From Humulus lupulus (lineage: Eukaryota; Streptophyta; Magnoliopsida; Rosales; Cannabaceae), in contig NC_084794.1 of the NCBI RefSeq assembly GCF_963169125.1, positions 116,846,358-116,910,357 on the forward strand: a DNA stretch of 64,000 nt, in the 5' to 3' direction. Shown here piece by piece: positions 57,750 to 64,000 of the stretch; the stretch's first letter is position 1; each line of letters starts with the position of its first letter. The position numbers were made by a program, and so were the translations under genes. The notes beneath the pieces were generated by a model. That model was not told where the DNA came from. It saw nothing but the letters and a program-made list of their open reading frames with translations, and ran no database searches.

Positions 57750-59240
57750 AAAGATATATTCAATTAGGAGGATATTGTTGCTATCTATGGGTGTTGGTAT
57801 GTAGTAGTTTCTTCATATATTTTCTGTCTAGTTTTATTCTTAATTTTTGTCAAGTTCTAGTGTTCAACTATCAGACAATGTTATAATTTGATACGCATTA
57901 AATCTCTTAATTATGTCTAAGATTCTCTCTCTCTATATATATATGTGTATGTGCTTGGGTTGTATTCTTTTCTTTCTAGTCTGATATATGATATTTTATC
58001 TTATGGAAGTCTTATATGTATATAGTTACCTAGATATTTTAGGTGAAGCATCTAGGTAACCAAAAATATCACTGGAATTGCAATGCCTAATGGCTTGAAC
58101 AAATATTTGCACTTCTATATTGAAGGCAAACCAATCTTCCGGTATGTTTTGCCTGAATAACTTTTGTTATTATGAGAAGTTATCAACATTTCCAAGGCTC
58201 CAATGAGAGAGAGAGAGGAGGGAGGAGATGATAATTTATTCTAAGATTGATTGAGGGGTAATTTATATTAAAGGGCATATAAGAATTTTGTTTAATATAG
58301 AAAGGAGGTGCGTAGAATTGTGTTTCACCACAGAAGGAAGCCAAGTGTATTAGTGTAATATCTGGCACACTTTGATATACGATGAACCCAGTCTTTCCTA
58401 CAAGACTGCAACCCCCTCCAGAGTATCTTGTGAACTTGTCAATAGAACTTATAATATGATTAGCAGATATTTAAGCAATCATTGATACCAAGTTGTTTAA
58501 TTCATGCATTCACTAAGCCCTACAATCTCGGGAGTGTAAAATCTTGCAAATTGTTACTAGGTTTCATGCATTTTTTCTTATAACTATATTGATACCATAT
58601 GATATTATGATTTTACAGTTCTTGAGGTTGCTTTCAGTAGAATTTGTTGAAGGTTTTTGCAATTTTAAATAATAAACTATATGTGGATATAGCTGATAAT
58701 CATGACTGAACACTACATTTTCTATTTTGTATGACTATATCTCAATTCAAGAAGCTTAGTTAAATGGTACACTTAAATTTATCCTTACTCGATCATGGTT
58801 GTTTTCCTTTGATTCTACCACAATAGATTATTCCAATGTTGAAATGGACAAGATGTTCATTCAAAGAAAGTGATGGATGAAATTTTTTTGTGCTTGTTAA
58901 TTTTTTGTGCTCTTTTTCAAGAAAGTTGCATGAAACTCATTTTTGGCATACAATGTGAATTTTTTTTTAGTTATGCTGAAACTTGAAAACTTGTCATATT
59001 TTTTTAGATTTTTGAGTTTTGAGTGGTTTATTTGCTCTTAACAAGTGTATTTAAATGATTTTAAGATGCCACAAAATAAAAATTTTCAAGAAAGTTGCAT
59101 GAAACACATTTTTTATATACAATCTGATTTTTTTTTTAGTTTGATCATTCTGAAAGGTGAAAACTTGCCTTATTTTTTTAGGAGCATTAGAAAAGCTTGC
59201 TATTGATTGGAAGAGGTATATTCTTTTATTAATTTTAATA
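57750..59240. other. CACTA-2 interior, a few exon-like pieces
   Basis: Near 58080-58140 the frame TGIAMPNGLNKYLHFYIEG ends at a GTATG donor and may be a captured exon of unknown origin. The rest shows no coding signal. Confidence 0.3.
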
Positions 59241-59254
59241 TTATACAAGTGTAT

Positions 59255-59480
59255 GTTAGAGGAGTTTGAATATCTTAAATATTCATCCATAGTGAAGTAG
59301 GTTCTGAGATTATAATTGTGTGCTGTGGTGATAACGGAAGGTTGATAACTTGCATGTCTTAGTGAAGTAGGTTTTGTGATATATATAATTGTGTGCTGGG
59401 GGAGATATAAGGAAGAAAAATATTGTTTAAATTGATTGAATTATTCGAATTAATATTGACAGATGGTTAGGTTACAAATA
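59255..59480 (+). repeat. CACTA interior segment shared with CACTA-1
   Basis: Counterpart of 9540-9790, same orientation; contains TTCATCCATAGTGAAGTAGG and two AGTGAAGTAGG...GTGTGCTG units about 80 bp apart. Confidence 0.75.
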
Positions 59481-61489
59481 TAGGGGAAGTGTTGACCGTT
59501 TTAAATTTAGCAATGATAATTAAAAATAATGGGGCAAGAGATAAAAATTGTTATTTTTTGCGTGAAGACCTTTAACTTCACTAACTAAATCATAAAAAAT
59601 AGCATGAATGATTTAGATTATGAAAAATTAACATTTCACTTTCATTTATATTCAAATAAAGCTCAAGATAGTCATATATTGAATATGACAAAAAAAAAAA
59701 ACTAGCTTTTGCAAGAGGGTCGGGGAATTGTAGCAAAATAACTTTTGCATAGGGTTCCACCGTGGGGACAAAGATAACACATAGAGTTAGGGACAATTTA
59801 TGAAATAGAGCAAACCTTAGTGAATTTTGATTGAAAACTTGGCCAAATGGGCCAATGCCTAGTCCAAGATCATGAAGATCTAAATACTAAATACTAAATA
59901 GACTCATAATGATATTGATATTAGATTTTGGAGTTTGGAGTTTGGAGTTTTTTGTGCTGCCATATTTGTTGTATTCAGATTTATATTGCTTTGAGGCTTT
60001 AGATACCCTACTTTTGATATTGGTATTATAGGGTACATTTGAGCTACTTTTATCTGCCTTAATTTTCTAGTATATTGCTGGCTATGTTGATCCTTGTCAT
60101 CCCCAGTGGCTCTTTAATGCTATTTATTGTGTATGTTTTTTACTGGTTTGTTTTCCTCTCTGCTTTTGACAAGTATCATAAATTGTTTTTGTTTTAGTTC
60201 AGTTAATAGACTATTTTACTTTTATGGTCTGGTTTTGTTGGCTAGTTAATGCTCTCTCAAGTGTGATTTTGAGCATGTTTGAATATGAGAAGTCGACAAA
60301 TAGATCTTTCTAGGAAAGAATAAGGGATTCGTCTATTTGGAGATTGGGGTCCTTAGGGATTGGTTTTGGGAGAGCCGAAGGTCTCTTGAATTACCTTCAC
60401 CACTGTATTCAAACACGTAATCTCAGTACAATATTATTTTAGCTCATATTTCCTCTTTATTCTCTACTGGTTTATTCTTCTCTGTATTCTTATTTCTATT
60501 TCTGATCATCGTGAAATTCTAGTAAGATTATTTCAAAGAAATAACACATATATGAAGTAATGTGTACATGGTGACTACTTTTAATCCATTATAAATTATC
60601 TGGATTGTCTTTTGACTACATGACATGTTACTTGCTTAATATACTATTTTTTTGTATATATATTTATAGAGTTTGTACTCAAATATTAATTTTCCATTTT
60701 ATTTGGTATGTGGACATGATAAATCAAGTTGCAAAATGGTTTTCTGTGTAGGTACCAAGGCAAATGTAAAACCTTAATGTACGATGTTACAAAATTTAAA
60801 ATAACCAAATTTTGTTTTCCACACTCCTTTCAAGCTAGTGCAAATATGTGTATCAAATACTATAATTCACAACATCATTGGTCTCCCAACTGTCTCAAAC
60901 CTTGTCAGCATTCTTACAATGTCAGTTTTTGCTTAATAATCTCTAAGAGGGATTAATCAACTAATTTTACATATTTAAATTGTTGGTTCTCTCATTCATT
61001 CTTTAATATATTATGGTAAGATATACTATTTAATTATAATTTGAAGTCGTTAATTCATTGGTGCAGGGAATAAGGAATATCACAGGATTGACTTTTAGGT
61101 GGATGTCTAGATTTATTAGGAAGAATATTAACAAAAGAAACATGATTGAGCTTGAAGTGATTTGGAGAAGATAATTATATTGTCTTGTTGAGATTTATTG
61201 TATTATATATTTTGAAGTTTATAGATTTATAATATTATAATGAATTTTTATTGAGAATTATTTAGTCTCATGGGGATTTGATGTATTTATATTTCAATTG
61301 TATGAATAAATGTTGTATGTATATGAATTTTTATTATGATAAATATAATTTTTTTTTACAAATTATGGTAATAATAACTAATTATGTGAGTAATTTTTTT
61401 ATTTAAATTTATATCAAACTTCAATTGTTAAAAATATAATTAAAAGTTTTAAAAAATATTTATCAAAAAATAAATTTTTTTATACATAA
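59481..61489. other. Unassigned CACTA-2 interior
   Basis: AT-rich, with no convincing ORF or known domain. A short exon-like run at 60752-60955 has no recognised similarity. Confidence 0.45.
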
Positions 61490-61841
61490 ATTTAATGTTA
61501 CGGCGACACGTATTAACTGTTGGCGTTGCCAGTAACGACGACTCTTATTAACTGTCGGCGTTGTAAGCAACGGTGACACGTATTAACTGTCGGCGTTGCC
61601 AGCAACAACGACACCTATTAATTGTCGGCATTGCTAGCAACGGCGACACGTATTAACTGTCGGCGTTGTCAGCAATGGCGACACCTATTAACTGTCGGTA
61701 TAGCCAGCAATGACGACACTTATTAACTGTCGGCGTAGCTACCCTACGCTGACATAGGCAAATACGACAGTTAGTCGACTGTCGTCATTGTTCAATAGTG
61801 ACAGTTAAAAACTGTCGGGAAAGCCCGTTTTTGTAGTAGTG
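61490..61841. repeat. Right subterminal repeats of CACTA-2
   Basis: Seven units of about 43 bp with the core TATTAACTGTCGGCGTTGCC and CAACGGCGACAC, then the terminal hairpin-rich segment and TTTTTGTAGTAGTG. Confidence 0.9.
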
Positions 61842-62194
61842 TATGTTTATTCTTGAGAACTTAAGAAGATTTTGGCTGGAAACCAAAGAATTGAAGGCTT
61901 GGGTTAGGATTTGAGATTGGTTGTGGCTAGGAGAGCATCATTCATAGCAGAGGTAATGCTTTAATCCCTGTTCCAATTGAATTTCTGCCATGTTTTCCTT
62001 AAGCTTTGAGGTGTTCTTGACCTTGTGGCTCAAGTATGAGATTTTGGATTTTTGGTGGGTCTTTAATTTAGATTTTAGTTGGGTTTTGTTGATGGGAAGA
62101 TACTAAAGTTGTTATGGAGATTAAATTGTGGTTTTAGAATTGAATTGGGATAGTTTTGATTGGGTTGGCTGAAGAAGAACCAGAGAAATTATGG

Positions 62195-62370
62195 GTTCGT
62201 GGGGGCGGGCCGTAGCTCTGTTCTTGGGGTGTCGCAACCCTTTTGAATCCAGGGGCCAAGGAGGGTGTCTGACACGAAGGCGCGCTGCGCCGCCTGTTTG
62301 GTTGCGCCGCAATGCGTGTCCAATGAGAAGGGAGGATGAGGCCTCTAACTTGGGTGGACCGCAGTGCAGG
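62195..62370. repeat. GC-rich patch in the solo LTR
   Basis: A stretch of markedly higher GC with GGCGCGCTGCGCCGCC, TTGCGCCGCAATGCG and GACCGCAGTGCAGG inside otherwise AT-rich LTR sequence. Comparable to the GC-rich word arrays of the other LTRs, though more irregular. Confidence 0.7.
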
Positions 62371-63084
62371 TTCCTGGGGCCATGGCACTTAAGGGGTTTT
62401 GAGCTCGGGAGGGATTTTGAGTGTTGGAACTCAAACCTAAGGGCTCGGGATTGATTCTACTACCCGGTTTAGTAGAATTCGAGGTCCTGAAGGCTAGGAC
62501 ATGGTCTGAAAGCCTTTATTTGCTAATTTTTGATGGAATCCTATATTATGGTTGTGACTAGGTTATCACTAGGGGATCGGAACTGGGATCGTGCTCGAGG
62601 GTCCTTCTTATTTATGCTATACTCGGACCTGAGGTAAGAAAACTACCCCCCCCCAATACACGATATATGTGATTAGGGATTGGCCCGACCATTAATAATA
62701 GTTATGAATTGGGCTTGGGCCCCTGAGAATGATTATGTTTATGTTATTGTTTCCCTTGTTGATTGAACATACTTGAATATTTTGTACCTGACTAAGTGTT
62801 ACATGATTGTTCTCATGGTTTGCGTACTAGGGCTTATCCTCGTTAAGGAGCATGGTTATTGCTATGTTTGTGATTTCTTAATGATAAATTATGATTAATA
62901 TGTATGCATGCTTGTATTGTTGAAGTATGCCTATATGTATCTCTTTCTGTATCTGTATTTGAATATCTGGTTTAAGGCTTGAATTATTAGTCAAGGACGG
63001 AAATAGTGCGCTATGCGCTGGTCGAAAGGCTTAGGCCTAAATCAGCAGCGTACTACTACGTTGGTCAACCCAATGGTCGTTGAA

Positions 63085-63235
63085 AAAAAAGGCATTTGGC
63101 TAGCTCTATGGCTAGTTACCCAGAGCTAAGGGCGAGGTCCCTAGGTGACTCTATGGTCACTTAACTAGGGCAAAGGGCCTTGGGTTGACTCTATGGTCAA
63201 CTAGTTAGGGCAGCGGCCCCAAAATGGTCCAATGA
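63085..63235. repeat. Three degenerate tandem units of about 48 bp in the solo LTR
   Basis: Units are built around GACTCTATGGTCA(A/C)(T/C), then TAGTTAGGGCA or CTTAACTAGGGCA and AGGGC. Each unit contains a small inverted repeat. Confidence 0.75.
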
Positions 63236-63758
63236 CCATTTATTTGTAATTGTATGCCTGCATGAGTAGGTTATTCCTGTTGGACATACTAGATAAGTAT
63301 TTGGAAATCTATATTCTCTGTTCATGCACATGTTTTAGTTTTCTTGCTGAGCCTCGGCTCACGAGTGCTTCATGGTGCATGTAAGGGAAAAGCAAAGCTT
63401 AACCAACCATGAGTTGGAGAGCTTCGGTGGAGGCGTGTACATATGCGACTACTCATCCACCACGACCGATGATGTCTCAGAGGAGCTAGGGTTGTAGCCC
63501 TGATTTTTCCGCTTAGGTAAGCCGGCTGTAATTTTAATGTATTTACACCCTTTTAAATGTTTGTTTGTAATATTTTGGGATCTCATTTAAGTATGAAACT
63601 TTTTAAATAAAAGTCAACAGTTCATTTGAAAAAAAAAATTTAACCCTAACCCTTATCGTTAACCTTAGTTACACGCTTATAACCAAACGACTTGATTAGC
63701 ATGTCTAACACAGTTTAAAATACAAAGTGTAACGATCCTGGATTAGGAGGATGTTACA

Positions 63759-64000
63759 ACTCTTATTTTGCCCACATATGTTCACTAACATACTTTTTGC
63801 CGCCAGTTTTTGAGACTAAAAGTGGTCCCTTGGATCTCATGTCCTCTTCGAAGAAGAACATATCAGATATCCCCCAATTTTCCACACACTCTCCGTTTTA
63901 CAAAGAGTTTCCAAGGTTCTCCTTGTATAAGCATTTTCAATCCACTCTACAGTTTCATCATCAACCCCCCTTGTGTAAATTTCTCTACCATTTCTTTGCT
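63759..64000. other. Right flank, unassigned
   Basis: Begins with the ACTCT duplication of the solo LTR. No gene recognised; may continue the element whose remnant lies at 54379-55219. Confidence 0.4.

Larger units (their letters stand above)
55807..61841. mobile_element. CACTA-2: 6-kb CACTA transposon
   Basis: Both ends carry CACTACTACAAAA, then about 15 further matching bases (GCTTTCCCGACA). 3-bp flanks are TAC (55804-55806) and TAT (61842-61844), two of three matching. Long subterminal repeat arrays lie at both ends. It shares an interior segment with CACTA-1 (59255-59480). No transposase was recognised. Confidence 0.87.
55220..63758. repeat. Solo LTR of about 2.5 kb split by CACTA-2
   Basis: Starts TGTAACGTCCCAAATTACC and ends GGAGGATGTTACA, with flanks ACTTT (55215-55219) and ACTCT (63759-63763), four of five matching. 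Without CACTA-2 (55807-61841) it is about 2.5 kb. There is no coding sequence or PBS. LTRs of this type in plants usually belong to chromovirus-like gypsy elements, but I cannot prove that here. Confidence 0.75.

Noticed and set aside
61490..61841. Satellite or centromeric repeat
   Set aside because: Only seven units, ending exactly at the CACTA terminus and with an inverted counterpart at 55850-56200.

Overview
This is a gene-poor, AT-rich window from a land plant nuclear genome, most likely a eudicot; the species cannot be read from the sequence. No intact host gene is visible. Almost everything is nested transposable elements: Ty3/gypsy elements of the Tat and Athila lineages, a Ty1/copia element, two CACTA DNA transposons, a hAT-like and a Mutator-like insertion, and two solo LTRs. 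Most coding sequence is on the minus strand; the copia element and the captured exons are mostly on the plus strand.

Layout. Positions 1-4303 and 29893-33134 are the two halves of one old Tat-lineage retrotransposon (Tat-A, minus strand). It is split by a 25.6-kb CACTA-type transposon (CACTA-1, 4304-29892, 3-bp target duplication CCC). CACTA-1 carries a TNP1-like remnant (16824-17219) and exon-intron fragments of at least four unrelated host genes: a diacylglycerol kinase (4573-5724), a uridine kinase/uracil phosphoribosyltransferase (6835-7718), a trehalose-6-phosphate synthase (8147-8235) and, in reverse orientation, a PP2C-type phosphatase (15967-16061). It was itself invaded by a truncated Athila element (Athila-1, 10222-15311) and by a complete young one (Athila-2, 17492-29340). 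Athila-2 has LTRs of equal length with four mismatches in my reading, target duplication AGACA, and a PBS identical to the last 18 nt of plant tRNA-Asp.

Right of this are a second Tat element with almost no gag (Tat-B, 33386-41123), a solo LTR (41630-43470, duplication ACAAG), a small hAT-like element (44982-45505, duplication ATGATAAC), and a decayed copia element (45812-54378). The left LTR of the copia element holds a 1.7-kb insertion with a 9-bp duplication. Last comes a solo LTR of about 2.5 kb (55220-63758) split by a 6-kb CACTA element (CACTA-2, 55807-61841) with long subterminal repeat arrays.

Two things stand out. First, CACTA-1 is a multi-gene capture element. Second, several unrelated LTR families here carry a GC-rich array of short palindromic words in otherwise AT-rich sequence, usually upstream of a TATA-like box. 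In Athila-2 a copy of that array also lies directly upstream of the env-like ORF, followed by a TATA-like box, which suggests a second, internal promoter.
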